Under the pieces are notes generated by a model that saw nothing but the letters and a program-made list of their open reading frames with translations, had not been told where the DNA came from and did no database searches. This document shows positions 45,955-54,754 of a stretch of 64,000 bases of DNA, in pieces (within the stretch, counting starts at the first letter, position 1; every line of letters starts with the position of its first letter). Source of the DNA: Marinobacter salexigens (GTDB taxonomy: Bacteria > Pseudomonadota > Gammaproteobacteria > Pseudomonadales > Oleiphilaceae). Location: positions 62,001 through 126,000 of the forward strand of contig NZ_JAHKPV010000006.1 in assembly GCF_018860765.1 (NCBI RefSeq), read 5' to 3'. The position numbers and the translations under genes are program-made.

Positions 45955-46692
45955 ATGCTAAGTTCATCGGAAGGTAAAAAAGTCCCTCAAGTTACGTTTC
46001 CCATTCGCGTTGATAATGAGTGGGAATCGATAACGAGCAATGAGCTGTTTAACGATCAAACCGTTGTTGTATTTGCCCTGCCGGGAGCATTTACACCCAC
46101 CTGCTCAAGCACCCACTTACCGCGATACAACGAGCTGGCGCCCGTCTTCAAACAGCTGGGTGTAGATCGTGTAATCTGCCTATCGGTGAATGACCCATTC
46201 GTTATGCAGGCATGGGCAGAAGATCAACACGCAGACAACATCGAATTTATTCCGGACGGCAACGGCGACTTCACCCGTGAGATCGGAATGCTGGTTAGCA
46301 AAAGCGACATAGGCTTTGGTGGCCGCAGCTGGCGCTATTCCATGCTGGTAAAAGATGGAACCATTGAAAAAATGTTCATTGAGCCAGACAAGCCGGGCGA
46401 TCCGTTTGAAGTATCGGATGCTGACACAATGCTGCATTACATCAAGCCAGATGTAACCTTACCGGCACGGGTGAGCGTCTTCACAAAACCCGGGTGTCCA
46501 CATTGTACTCGCGCCAAAACGCTACTACAGCAAAAAGGCTATAAGTATGAAGAGATAACTCTGGGCGCCGGTGGCCTGTCATACAGCACCTTGCAGGCGG
46601 TAACTGGCAAAGGCACAACCCCTCAGGTATTTATCGACGGCCAATTGATTGGTGGCGCCGATGAACTCGAAGCGGTGATGGCGAAGCGGTAA
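45955..46692 (+). CDS. Peroxiredoxin-5/glutaredoxin fusion (hybrid Prx5)
   Basis: A 245-residue fusion starting at ATG 45955 with AAGGAA upstream. Residues about 8-160 are an atypical Prx5-type peroxiredoxin, peroxidatic Cys50 in PGAFTPTCSSTH. Residues about 170-245 are a glutaredoxin with CPHC (Cys181/Cys184) and GTTPQVFIDGQLIGGADEL. The fused glutaredoxin lets it use glutathione as reductant for peroxide removal. It stands alone after the TRAP operon. Confidence 0.95.
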   Translation: MLSSSEGKKVPQVTFPIRVDNEWESITSNELFNDQTVVVFALPGAFTPTCSSTHLPRYNELAPVFKQLGVDRVICLSVNDPFVMQAWAEDQHADNIEFIPDGNGDFTREIGMLVSKSDIGFGGRSWRYSMLVKDGTIEKMFIEPDKPGDPFEVSDADTMLHYIKPDVTLPARVSVFTKPGCPHCTRAKTLLQQKGYKYEEITLGAGGLSYSTLQAVTGKGTTPQVFIDGQLIGGADELEAVMAKR

Positions 46693-46713
46693 TCGCCTTA
46701 GCCTGATGGACCT

Positions 46714-46739
46714 GCGCCTGAAGATACACGTTCAGGCGC
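46714..46739 (+). terminator. Hairpin after the peroxiredoxin gene
   Basis: GCGCCTGAA / TTCAGGCGC, a perfect 9-bp stem with an 8-base loop, 22 bp after the stop codon. There is no T tract after it, so efficiency is uncertain. Confidence 0.45.
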
Positions 46740-46841
46740 TCGTCATTGCCAGCCCTGTCGAGTATGTCATTATCAATCGCCCTGTATACCCTTTAGAATA
46801 GTCGCCCCTGAAAGCTCGGGATTATCACTGGTATCCAACCT

Positions 46842-47531
46842 GTGCGCGATTATTCGATGACTCAAATACCCTCACTCTCTGCCGGAACTTCGCAGCAAAG
46901 ATTGCTGCAGCTGCTAGCCCAATCTGGAGCACCGGTTACTGACGGCCCTCTCCCCTGTTGCGGAGAACGGCTGGGGCGCCTGTTTGGGCTTTCCGACACT
47001 CTGGTTCTAGATTCAGCCATCGCGTTTCGCGCGCGCCAAACCGGCATGGATCAGAGGGCTGTCTTTGATCGTGTCATTCAGGAACTGGCCACTAGTCGCC
47101 AAGCGCTGATACGCAAAATCAAGACCTATAGTGATGACCTTGAGCCCACCGACTGCGTGGAGTTCGAGCACTACCTGAACTCATGGCTAACGCTGCAACG
47201 CAAAGTCATCGCCGTTAGCCGCCAGCTTCGGGACAAAACCCGAAAAGCGATGAAGGATCACAGCCAAACTCTGGCCCGGCTGGCAGAATTGGATGCAACG
47301 TTTGATCACGCCATGGCCGGGTACACCGGCCAATGTTTCTCCCACATTCCCAAAGTGCTGGAACAGCGGTTTCAATCGCTAGCACACGATACCAGCTGCA
47401 CCCCATATAACGGGCTCCACCGTTACTGCGAAGAAGCGCAGAATCTTTTACTCGCTGAACTGGATGTTCGGCTGGAGCCGGTATTGGGGCTGCTTGAAGC
47501 TTGCCAAAACGAGGTAACGAACTCTCCATGA
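46842..47531 (+). CDS. DUF3348 protein, first gene of motor-like cassette
   Basis: A 229-residue helical, cytoplasmic protein (start GTG 46842, or ATG 46857). Its pattern TSQQRLLQLLAQSG, GERLGRLFGLSDTLVLDSAIAF and the conserved DCVEFEHYLNSWLTLQRKVIAVSRQLRDKTRKAM match DUF3348. The stop overlaps the start of the next gene by an ATGA. DUF3348, DUF802, OmpA and DUF2894 genes are a recurring four-gene cassette in proteobacteria; the job of this protein is not known. Confidence 0.82.
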   Translation: MRDYSMTQIPSLSAGTSQQRLLQLLAQSGAPVTDGPLPCCGERLGRLFGLSDTLVLDSAIAFRARQTGMDQRAVFDRVIQELATSRQALIRKIKTYSDDLEPTDCVEFEHYLNSWLTLQRKVIAVSRQLRDKTRKAMKDHSQTLARLAELDATFDHAMAGYTGQCFSHIPKVLEQRFQSLAHDTSCTPYNGLHRYCEEAQNLLLAELDVRLEPVLGLLEACQNEVTNSP

Positions 47532-49387
47532 GCAGACTTTTCTTTTTTCTCGCGTTTGCCATAGGCCTGGCCGTTGTGGCTTGGATAGGCCAACGCTTTC
47601 TAGGTTCAGACCTTCTCGCCCTTTCAGTGACGGGTATTATTGCGTGTGTATACGGATTGGGCTTTATCGAGTTGATGGGGTTCCGTCGCACTACCCGACA
47701 GCTTGCCGATCGGCTTAGCAGTATTCCGCAGAGCCGCGAGCAACTTGAAGACTGGCTTTCTGGCCTGCCGGAGCAGGTTCAGTTTGCGGTACAGAAGCGA
47801 GTTGATGGACACGTTGCAGCACTGCCCAGCCCGCAACTAACACCGTATCTGGTCGGGCTGCTGGTGATGCTCGGTTTGCTGGGAACCTTTGCAGGCATGA
47901 TCGTAACCCTAAGCGGCGCCGCCTCAGCTCTGGACGGCAGCACCGATCTTAGCGTAATCCGTGGCGCTCTTGCGGCTCCCATTGCTGGGTTGAGTCTGGC
48001 CTTTGGTACGTCTATTGCCGGTGTGGCAGCCTCCGCCATGTTGGGTCTCGCTTCCACCTTAAGCCGCCGCGAACGCTTACAGGTATCACGCCAGCTGGAT
48101 AAAACCTTACGCCAACGGTTACACCACTTGTCGGCAGACTACCAACGCCAGCAAGCTTTCAAAGCACTGGAATCCCAAGCCACTGCTCTACCCCAAATGG
48201 CCACAGCCATGGAATCCATGACAGCCCGCATGGAGCAGCTTGGCCAGCAACTGGAGCAGTCCCTAACCCGAAACCAGCAGGAATTTCACAGCACCGTGGG
48301 CACGCATTACCGGAGTCTGGCGGACTCTGTTGCTCAGTCCCTAGAGAAAGCTCTGGAATCCAGCTCTCGCATTACCGCCGAACGCATAGAGCCGATCGTG
48401 GCGGAAGCCATGGCAACTCTTCAGTCCCATGCCGGAGAGCTACATGAAAGCTGGTCTGCGACCGCCAATCAGCAGCTGGCCGACCTCACAAACATGTTCC
48501 AGAAAACCAGCCACGAGGCAGGTGAACGTTGGCAAATGGGTTTTGATCAACAACAGCAAACCGCAGAAAAACTAATACATAATCTGCAAAGTACCTTGCA
48601 GGAATACCAAGCCCACTTCCGGGACGAAAGCGCCAAGCTTGCCACCCATCAGCAACAAGGTCTGGATGCGCTCATTACACGCATCAGCGAGCAGCTCTCT
48701 AAACTGCACGAGCAAGAAGCGGCTCAGGGCAGCGCTGCCAACGAACGATTGATTCAACTCGAAGCTACGGTCACCAAGCACCTAAACGAACTGGGCTCCG
48801 GACTGGAAGCCCCCATGACCCGTTTGATAGAAACCGCCTCGGAAACCCCGAAAGCCGCCGCTCAAGTGATTTCCAAGCTGCAAGACGAGATGGCACGTAA
48901 CAGCGAACGGGAAAACCAATTACTGGAAGAGCGTCAACGGCTGGTGCAAGAACTCGACAGCCTGCTCGAATCCCAACGCAGCAATGCCGACAGCCAGCGC
49001 CAAGCAGTGTACTCTCTGATCACTGGCGCAGGGGACACCCTCACCGGGATCAGCGAACGCTTCAATGTTCTGATTCAGGAGCAAAGCCAACAGCTCGGAA
49101 AACTGGGCGAAGACATTACCGGCAGCAGTCAGGAAGTGGGCGCACTTAGCGAAGCCTTCTTACAAGCGGTGGAGCTGTTCAGCACTTCCAATACCCAGCT
49201 TCAGGAAAGCCTAGCCAACATCCAAAAAGCACTGGATAACGCCGGGAGCCGCCACGATGAGCAACTGGCCTATTACGTTGCACAAGCCCGTGAGGTAATC
49301 GATCTCTCCGTTAGCTCCCAGAAGGATGTGATTGACGCGGCCTCGGCCCTGATCACCAATCACGCCGAGACCAGCGGAGCCAGCTAA
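47528..49387 (+). CDS. DUF802 MotA/TolQ-like membrane protein with long helical tail
   Basis: A 619-residue protein starting at ATG 47528. Four membrane helices at about 4-20, 30-49, 106-130 and 148-174; the last two carry the MotA/TolQ/ExbB-like pattern LLVMLGLLGTFAGMIVTL and ALAAPIAGLSLAFGTSIAGVAAS. Residues about 180-610 are an almost continuous coiled coil rich in Gln, Glu, Ser and Ala. This matches the layout of ZorA, a proton-driven motor stator with a long cytoplasmic tail. The OmpA-like gene that follows overlaps by one base and would be its ZorB/MotB partner. Confidence 0.85.
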   Translation: MSRLFFFLAFAIGLAVVAWIGQRFLGSDLLALSVTGIIACVYGLGFIELMGFRRTTRQLADRLSSIPQSREQLEDWLSGLPEQVQFAVQKRVDGHVAALPSPQLTPYLVGLLVMLGLLGTFAGMIVTLSGAASALDGSTDLSVIRGALAAPIAGLSLAFGTSIAGVAASAMLGLASTLSRRERLQVSRQLDKTLRQRLHHLSADYQRQQAFKALESQATALPQMATAMESMTARMEQLGQQLEQSLTRNQQEFHSTVGTHYRSLADSVAQSLEKALESSSRITAERIEPIVAEAMATLQSHAGELHESWSATANQQLADLTNMFQKTSHEAGERWQMGFDQQQQTAEKLIHNLQSTLQEYQAHFRDESAKLATHQQQGLDALITRISEQLSKLHEQEAAQGSAANERLIQLEATVTKHLNELGSGLEAPMTRLIETASETPKAAAQVISKLQDEMARNSERENQLLEERQRLVQELDSLLESQRSNADSQRQAVYSLITGAGDTLTGISERFNVLIQEQSQQLGKLGEDITGSSQEVGALSEAFLQAVELFSTSNTQLQESLANIQKALDNAGSRHDEQLAYYVAQAREVIDLSVSSQKDVIDAASALITNHAETSGAS

Positions 49388-50037
49388 TGGACTATCTGGA
49401 AGACGGCGAACAGCAATCTACGCCAATTTGGGCGATTTTCTCAGACCTGATGGCCGCTCTGGTGGGCATTTTGGTGCTGATCTTAGTGTGGGTGATCGGC
49501 GTTCAGGTGGAGCTCAGCCAATCACTGGAAGAGGAAAAAGCTAAGCGCGAAGCCGAAGAGCAGCGGCGTATTGCTCTGGAGCAAGCGCTTGAAGATCCAC
49601 TTACCAAAGGCTTAGTTACCTTTCAGAACGGCCGCATTGGCATCAGCGGCAACGTACTGTTTGAGCTGAACTCGGATCAGTTACAGGCAGATGGTGTGGA
49701 GGTGCTCGAAGCGCTAATAGCTCCACTGCAAACCTATCTCGCCCAGCACGAAGAACTCCTGATGATCAGCGGTTTCACCGATGATCTGCCCATGCACAGC
49801 GGCAACCGATATCAGGACAACTGGGGCCTGTCGGCCCAACGGGCGCTAACGGTCACTCGAACACTAATGGAGCTTGGGCTACCCAACGACCGCGTATTCG
49901 CTGCCGCGTTTGGCCCGCACCACCCTGCTGTGCCCAACATAGATGCGGAATCCCGAGCTCAAAACCGGCGGGTGGAAATCAGTACCGTACCTTTAGCACC
50001 GGAAGCAGCAAGCAAAAGCGAGAAGGCAGAGAACTGA
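49387..50037 (+). CDS. MotB/ZorB-like OmpA-domain protein
   Basis: A 216-residue protein. The first 45 residues hold one transmembrane helix with Asp20 in PIWAIFSDLMAALVGI, where MotB and ZorB have the ion-binding Asp. A short coiled coil (about 45-75) follows, then an OmpA-like peptidoglycan-binding domain with SGFTDDLPMHSGNRYQDNWGLSAQRA and AQNRRVEIST. The start overlaps the previous stop by one base and its stop overlaps the next start by one base, so the cassette is translated as a unit. Confidence 0.88.
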   Translation: MDYLEDGEQQSTPIWAIFSDLMAALVGILVLILVWVIGVQVELSQSLEEEKAKREAEEQRRIALEQALEDPLTKGLVTFQNGRIGISGNVLFELNSDQLQADGVEVLEALIAPLQTYLAQHEELLMISGFTDDLPMHSGNRYQDNWGLSAQRALTVTRTLMELGLPNDRVFAAAFGPHHPAVPNIDAESRAQNRRVEISTVPLAPEAASKSEKAEN

Positions 50038-50657
50038 TGGCCACCTCGGTTGAGACTGCCCCCTTGCACCCGAAAATCGACGCTCTCAGGCGCTGCGGCG
50101 CAGACCAACTAGCGCCAGTCCGCTTCCGCTATCTGGAAGCCCTAGCGTTGCGACTTCAAACCAGAGGCCTGCAACACACGCGGCATTGGCAAAAGCTGGA
50201 ACAGGCTATCGCAGACTATACAGCTGCTCACAAGTCGTCAGCAGAGCTTTCGCAGGCCTTTGAAACGAGCCCTCCGTCACCGCTATCAACCCTGCTAGAC
50301 AAACTGAACCAAGCCCCGGATGTGCTAGCAACAGCGCCCCAGTCAACGCTAGAACAGTTGATTTTTGGAGTGTCAGGTGATGGCTCGAAAGCTTCACAAC
50401 ACGTTGTACCTGCCAACACGCAAAAGCCTCTGAAAGCCATGGCCAGAGTAAATGCAGGCCGTGGCGAGCAAGCCCTCCAAGAGCGTATTCGCCATGCCAT
50501 TGAGGAAGTACCCCAAGATGCAGGTCCCATAAACGCACACCGGTTGGTAAGCCGGGCAATGGCAGAAATGCAGAAGCTGTCACCTTCGTATCTAAACCGG
50601 TTTGTGAATTACACCGATACATTGATGGCGCTGGAAAGATTAGCGCGGAAGGGGTAG
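50037..50657 (+). CDS. DUF2894 protein
   Basis: A 206-residue cytoplasmic protein. ApLHPKIDALRRCGADQLAPVRFRYLEALALRLQTR and the final SYLNRFVNYTDTLMALERLARKG match the DUF2894 pattern; the middle is low-complexity and Ser/Pro/Ala rich. It overlaps the OmpA gene by one base. Its role is unknown; its strict linkage to the motor-like pair suggests a regulator or effector subunit. Confidence 0.82.
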   Translation: MATSVETAPLHPKIDALRRCGADQLAPVRFRYLEALALRLQTRGLQHTRHWQKLEQAIADYTAAHKSSAELSQAFETSPPSPLSTLLDKLNQAPDVLATAPQSTLEQLIFGVSGDGSKASQHVVPANTQKPLKAMARVNAGRGEQALQERIRHAIEEVPQDAGPINAHRLVSRAMAEMQKLSPSYLNRFVNYTDTLMALERLARKG

Positions 50658-50668
50658 AAGGTGGGTCT

Positions 50669-51850
50669 ATGATCAAAGCATTTGCAGTATCCAACTACCG
50701 CAGTTTAAAGAACATTGTCTCTCCCCTTTCGGGCCTAAACGTGGTTACCGGGCCTAACGGCTGCGGTAAGTCCAACCTGTATAAATCGTTGCGGCTACTC
50801 GCAGAAACCGCGAAAGGCAACCTTATCTCATCGATCGCTCAAGAGGGCGGTCTGGATTACACATTCTGGGCCGGGCCGGATCAACTCACCAAAGGCATGA
50901 GGGAGGGTTCTGCACCCGTTCAAGGCTCCGCCAAAAAACAAAACCCTCGCCTGAGATTAGGTTTTGTAGGCGAAGACTTCGGTTACGCCATATCGCTTGG
51001 GATGCCAGCACCGCAGGGGTTTGCGGGCTACCAAGAGCCTTCCATGTTTCAGTTCGACCCAGAGATAAAACGCGAGTGCATTTGGGTTGGCGATGTTTGC
51101 AGACCCAGTAGCTGCTTGATCGACCGCGTAGGCCCCGTGGTGAAAGTACGCTCCGGCCGAACGTGGGAGGTGTATAACGCGCACCTTAATTCGTACGAAA
51201 GCATCTTGAACGAAATCAGCGACCCGGTAGCCGTGCCCGAGGTGCATGCCGTTCGCCAAACCATCCGCAATTGGCGCTTCTACGATCAGTTCAGAACCGA
51301 CCCGCAATCCGTCATTCGCACACCACAGATAGGCACACGCACGCCAGTACTTGATCATGACGGCCATAGCTTGGTTGCCGCCCTTCGAACCATCTACGAG
51401 ATTGGCGACAGAGAGGCGCTATACCACGCAATCGAGGATGCATTTCCGGGCGCCACGATTAACTTTACCGCAGACGCAGGCAACCGCTTCGTGTTGCAGT
51501 TTCTGCAAGACGGGCTTTTGCGCCCCTTAAACCAAGCTGAACTTTCAGATGGCACACTGCGCTACCTGCTGTTGGTAGCAGCCTTGCTAACGCCCCGCCC
51601 CCCTTCCCTGCTTGTGTTAAACGAACCAGAAACCAGCCTACACCCGGATTTGCTTCCCGCACTGGGCCGCCTGATTATCCGTGCCTCGCGCGAGACACAA
51701 GTATGGGTGGTTTCCCATGCACCCCGCTTAGTCGCCACGTTAGAAAAACACGCCGACTGCAACTCCATCGCCCTGAATAAAGAGCTTGGTGAAACAATCA
51801 TTCAAGGACAGGGGTTGCTCGATTCGCCGCCTTGGCAGTGGGCTGATTAA
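50669..51850 (+). CDS. AAA-family (AAA_21, RecF-like) ATPase
   Basis: A 393-residue SMC/ABC-type ATPase: MIKAFAVSNYRSLKNI, Walker A GPNGCGKS at 28-35, a signature-like LSDGTLRYLLLVAALL, Walker B LLVLNEPETSLHP and the His loop VVSHAPRLV. It belongs with COG4637-type predicted ATPases, often linked with DNA metabolism or defence. It follows the DUF2894 gene by 11 bp on the same strand, so it may be part of the cassette. No fused nuclease (TOPRIM) domain is present. Confidence 0.85.
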   Translation: MIKAFAVSNYRSLKNIVSPLSGLNVVTGPNGCGKSNLYKSLRLLAETAKGNLISSIAQEGGLDYTFWAGPDQLTKGMREGSAPVQGSAKKQNPRLRLGFVGEDFGYAISLGMPAPQGFAGYQEPSMFQFDPEIKRECIWVGDVCRPSSCLIDRVGPVVKVRSGRTWEVYNAHLNSYESILNEISDPVAVPEVHAVRQTIRNWRFYDQFRTDPQSVIRTPQIGTRTPVLDHDGHSLVAALRTIYEIGDREALYHAIEDAFPGATINFTADAGNRFVLQFLQDGLLRPLNQAELSDGTLRYLLLVAALLTPRPPSLLVLNEPETSLHPDLLPALGRLIIRASRETQVWVVSHAPRLVATLEKHADCNSIALNKELGETIIQGQGLLDSPPWQWAD

Positions 51851-52177
51851 CAATCCAAGCTACTTCGAGCGAAATAAGAACACCATTTGAAGTCATCGTT
51901 CTCGAAAAACCGCCCAGCCCCTTGAGATCTTTGCTCAAGTAGCTTAATGTTTTCGGAGCACATCTGACGTGCTTTTCAAGGATGGCCCGCCCCCAAGCGT
52001 GGCGAAATTCAACATAGGATATGTTGCCAATGGACTGCCCGAAATCCCTCTCCCCTATGCTCTGTGCTTTCGCACCCATTCGCGAAATACTCTGCTCCTA
52101 TGTACTGAAAAGCCAGCACCTTGCCGAGCACCACGCCGACTATACATAGATTAAGGCGTTCACCACTGGTAGTAAGC
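51851..52177. other. Intergenic region without recognised gene
   Basis: About 330 bp. A minus-strand frame of 93 codons (51798-52079) overlaps the ATPase 3' end and shows no recognised family. The region should contain the promoter of the DUF6795/lipase locus. Confidence 0.4.
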
Positions 52178-52711
52178 ATGTCGATAAAATCACACTCGTT
52201 GCTTCTCCCTCCCGCTATAGCTTTGCTGTTTCTTGCAGGCATGGTTATTCCTCATGAGGCCAATGCAGGTATGTTTGATCTGATAACGCAATTTTTTAAG
52301 AAATACGATGTTCACCTCTCCCCGGAGGTGCACGGAAGTGTCCGCAATAATGGAGTACCTCTGGAAAACGTCGAGGTATATCGAAGTCTCGATTACGACA
52401 AAAATTATGGAGAAACAACCCGAACGGACTCTAACGGCCAGTTCAGCTTTCCAGAAAAAGTCATCAAATCCAGACGCCCGGGGCAACTCTTTGACGAAAC
52501 AAGAATTCGCCAAGTCATCGGTTTGGTTTATGAAGGTGAGAAATACTTGCTTTGGTACTTAACCGATGAATTTGGGCCGCACCGAGCGGTTGCCGAGAAG
52601 TTAGCGGCGCTAAATTGTGATCTGACCACACCTGAAATGGAGTTTGCATTCAGCAATTACGAACACCCTAGCTTTTCCCACGCCGCTTTCAGTATATGCC
52701 GCTGGGACTAA
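52178..52711 (+). CDS. DUF6795 exported protein, copy 1 (putative lipase immunity)
   Basis: A 177-residue protein starting at ATG 52178. It has a signal peptide (MSIKSHSLLLPPAIALLFLAG, cleavage near EANAG) and a domain starting VHLSPEVHGSVRNNGVPLENVEVYRSLDY, then ETTRTDSNGQFSFPEK, a DUF6795 beta-sandwich resembling carboxypeptidase regulatory-like domains. It precedes the lipase gene by 39 bp on the same strand. Copy 2 follows the lipase. A periplasmic protein next to a lipase effector suggests immunity. Confidence 0.75.
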   Translation: MSIKSHSLLLPPAIALLFLAGMVIPHEANAGMFDLITQFFKKYDVHLSPEVHGSVRNNGVPLENVEVYRSLDYDKNYGETTRTDSNGQFSFPEKVIKSRRPGQLFDETRIRQVIGLVYEGEKYLLWYLTDEFGPHRAVAEKLAALNCDLTTPEMEFAFSNYEHPSFSHAAFSICRWD

Positions 52712-52750
52712 CATCAAATACAAGCATGGACACATATAAAAGGAATTTAT

Positions 52751-53923
52751 ATGGCAACACTATCCCCGAGAATTGCTTCTGAGTTGGCCGAATTGGCTTA
52801 TCAGATAAGGGAGGCAAATCCCAAAGGCCACTATCGACTGGCAACGGCTGGCATGGACACCGTCAAGCACTTCACTTTCGACCTCTCCAACGGCCCTATC
52901 CACGGTGTTTCAGGTGGCTTTTTCGGGCTATTCCAGAAATCCTCCGGCTTTGCTCTAGTTGGTGAAGGCAAAAATACTGCGTTCAAAAACGACCATGTAA
53001 TTGCGGTACGTGGAACCCATACCACGCAAGACTGGCTCACCAATGGCAATGTCGGAATGTCAGTAGGCCACAACGGATCAACGGTTCACGCAGGCTTCAA
53101 CGAGACATTCGAAAGCATGAAGCCTGCACTGGATCGAATTCTAACGCCAAGAATCAGCAAAACAGGTCATGGCACAGTGCATTGCGTTGGCCACAGTCTG
53201 GGTGGAGCATTGGCCGGATTGGCAGCAGAATGGGTTCGCATACGGTATCACCGCTCTGTAAAGCTGTATACGTTTGGAGCACCGCGCGTTGGCCTGAACG
53301 GTTTTGCCGAAAAATCGACGTTCGGGTGCGAAAAAATATACCGCTGCACCCATGGTGCAGACCCGGTACCAAAAGTTCCTCTCTGGCCATTCGCCCATGC
53401 GCCGAACAATGGCAACGAGTTCCGTCTGGACGGGGCTCAAGGTATCTGCAGGCACGCTCATGGCATGGGGAAAAAAGCAAACCCGGGCTATCGAAACACA
53501 GCGGAAAGCGACGACTGGGACGGCTTACAGAAGAGCTCTAACAGCTTTCTCAATCAACCCGTCCGGTTAAAATACCAAGACCGCTATCAAGCCTCTTTTA
53601 GCACCTTGTGGGCCGACAAGATCAGTGCGGCGTTAATCACGCTGCTGAAGGATGCGGGGTACTATCATACCGTTCTTGTTCAAGCTGGTATCGGGACCAC
53701 CCTTACCTTTTACGATTTAGTTGCTCGCACGTTGGAGGAAGTCGCCAAGGCGTCTGTTCGCTTTGCCGAGCAGACTGCAGGATTGCTGGGACATATGCTT
53801 GTGTTCGCGGGGAAGTTGACCGTCGATGTTGTGAGCCTCACTTACCAATTTATCAAATGGGTGTTTGACCAAACCACAAACGTGCTTTACCGCGTTGTGA
53901 AGCAGGCTCTCAAAGAACTGTGA
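52751..53923 (+). CDS. Class 3 lipase, putative antibacterial effector
   Basis: A 390-residue alpha/beta lipase without a signal peptide. The nucleophile is Ser149 in HCVGHSLGGALAG, the acid Asp204 in CTHGADPVPKVP, and the base a His of ICRHAHGMGKK (235 or 237), so the triad is complete. The C-terminal 120 residues have a long amphipathic/hydrophobic helix (about 290-385) that may enter a membrane. A lipase lacking a signal peptide, paired with exported DUF6795 proteins, fits a type VI Tle-like effector. Confidence 0.83.
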   Translation: MATLSPRIASELAELAYQIREANPKGHYRLATAGMDTVKHFTFDLSNGPIHGVSGGFFGLFQKSSGFALVGEGKNTAFKNDHVIAVRGTHTTQDWLTNGNVGMSVGHNGSTVHAGFNETFESMKPALDRILTPRISKTGHGTVHCVGHSLGGALAGLAAEWVRIRYHRSVKLYTFGAPRVGLNGFAEKSTFGCEKIYRCTHGADPVPKVPLWPFAHAPNNGNEFRLDGAQGICRHAHGMGKKANPGYRNTAESDDWDGLQKSSNSFLNQPVRLKYQDRYQASFSTLWADKISAALITLLKDAGYYHTVLVQAGIGTTLTFYDLVARTLEEVAKASVRFAEQTAGLLGHMLVFAGKLTVDVVSLTYQFIKWVFDQTTNVLYRVVKQALKEL

Positions 53924-53956
53924 AACCTGATCAACAGCAGCCGCGAACAGATCGAA

Positions 53957-53990
53957 AGGTCGCCTGTCTTGGCGACCTAGTTTTCCTTTT
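53957..53990 (+). terminator. Rho-independent terminator after the lipase gene
   Basis: AGGTCGCC-TGTCTT-GGCGACCT is a perfect 8-bp stem followed by AGTTTTCCTTTT, 33 bp after the lipase stop codon. Confidence 0.85.
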
Positions 53991-54109
53991 ATTAACCATA
54001 GGATTGGTGTGACTGACCGAAGAAGCACTCGGGTCGACCAACATTGGCTAAAGCGCCGTAGTATTTTGGTTGTGGTGGGTGGTGGGCTGTTCGTGTCTGG
54101 TCACACTCG

Positions 54110-54622
54110 TTGCTTCTCCCTCCCGCTATAGCTTTGCCGTTTCTCGCAAGCATTGTTATTCCTCACGAGGCTAATGCAGGTATGTTTGATCTGATAACGA
54201 AATTTTTTAAGAAATACGATGTTCACCTCTCCCCGACGGTACACGGAAGTGTCCGCAATAACGGAGTTCCTCTGGAAAACGTTGAGGTATACCGAAGTCT
54301 CGATTACGACAAAAATTATGGAGAAACAACCCGAACTGACTCTAACGGCCAGTTCAGTTTTCCTGAAAAAATCATCAAATCCAGACGCCCAGGGCAGCTC
54401 TTCGACGAAACGAGAATTCGCCAAGTCATCGGTTTGGTCTACGAAGGCGAGAAATACTTGCTTTGGTACTTGACTGGTGAAGCAGGTCCATACCGAGCAA
54501 TTACCGAGAAGTTAGGGACATTGAACTGCGACCTAAGCACATCTGAGGAGGTGGTTGTATTCAAAAATCTTGAGTTTCCGAGTTTCAATCACGCCGCTGC
54601 CACGATATGCCGCTGGAACTAA
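54110..54622 (+). CDS. DUF6795 exported protein, copy 2, with lost start codon
   Basis: A 170-residue near-duplicate of the 52178 gene. Similarity at the DNA level begins abruptly at TCACACTCGTTGC (54101), three codons before the usable TTG, while upstream bases differ, so the original ATG is missing and only TTG at 54110 can start it. The first 110 residues are almost the same as in copy 1, but the last 55 are clearly different (EAGPYRAITEKLGTLNCDLS against EFGPHRAVAEKLAALNCDLT). It may be a second immunity gene or a recently broken duplicate; with a TTG start and no ribosome binding site its expression is doubtful. Confidence 0.6.
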   Translation: MLLPPAIALPFLASIVIPHEANAGMFDLITKFFKKYDVHLSPTVHGSVRNNGVPLENVEVYRSLDYDKNYGETTRTDSNGQFSFPEKIIKSRRPGQLFDETRIRQVIGLVYEGEKYLLWYLTGEAGPYRAITEKLGTLNCDLSTSEEVVVFKNLEFPSFNHAAATICRWN

Positions 54623-54710
54623 CCACACCTATGTAGATGCCTCTATGCTAGGTAGGGCATGCAGGCTAATTGGCAGTGCCAATTAACTCGGCGCCTATTC
54701 AGTAAATTGG

Positions 54711-54744
54711 TTGAGGGGGTAATCATCTTAGATTTCCCCCCTCA
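54711..54744. terminator. Bidirectional terminator-like hairpin
   Basis: TTGAGGGGG / CCCCCTCAA, a 9-bp stem between two convergent genes. A perfect palindrome TAATTGGCAGTGCCAATTA lies just before it (54667-54685). Confidence 0.5.
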
Positions 54745-54754
54745 AAATACGCCC

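Noticed and set aside
46842..51850. Calling the cassette a complete Zorya system
   Set aside because: ZorC, ZorD and ZorE are missing, and DUF3348/DUF2894 are not known Zorya parts. Only the motor pair is alike.
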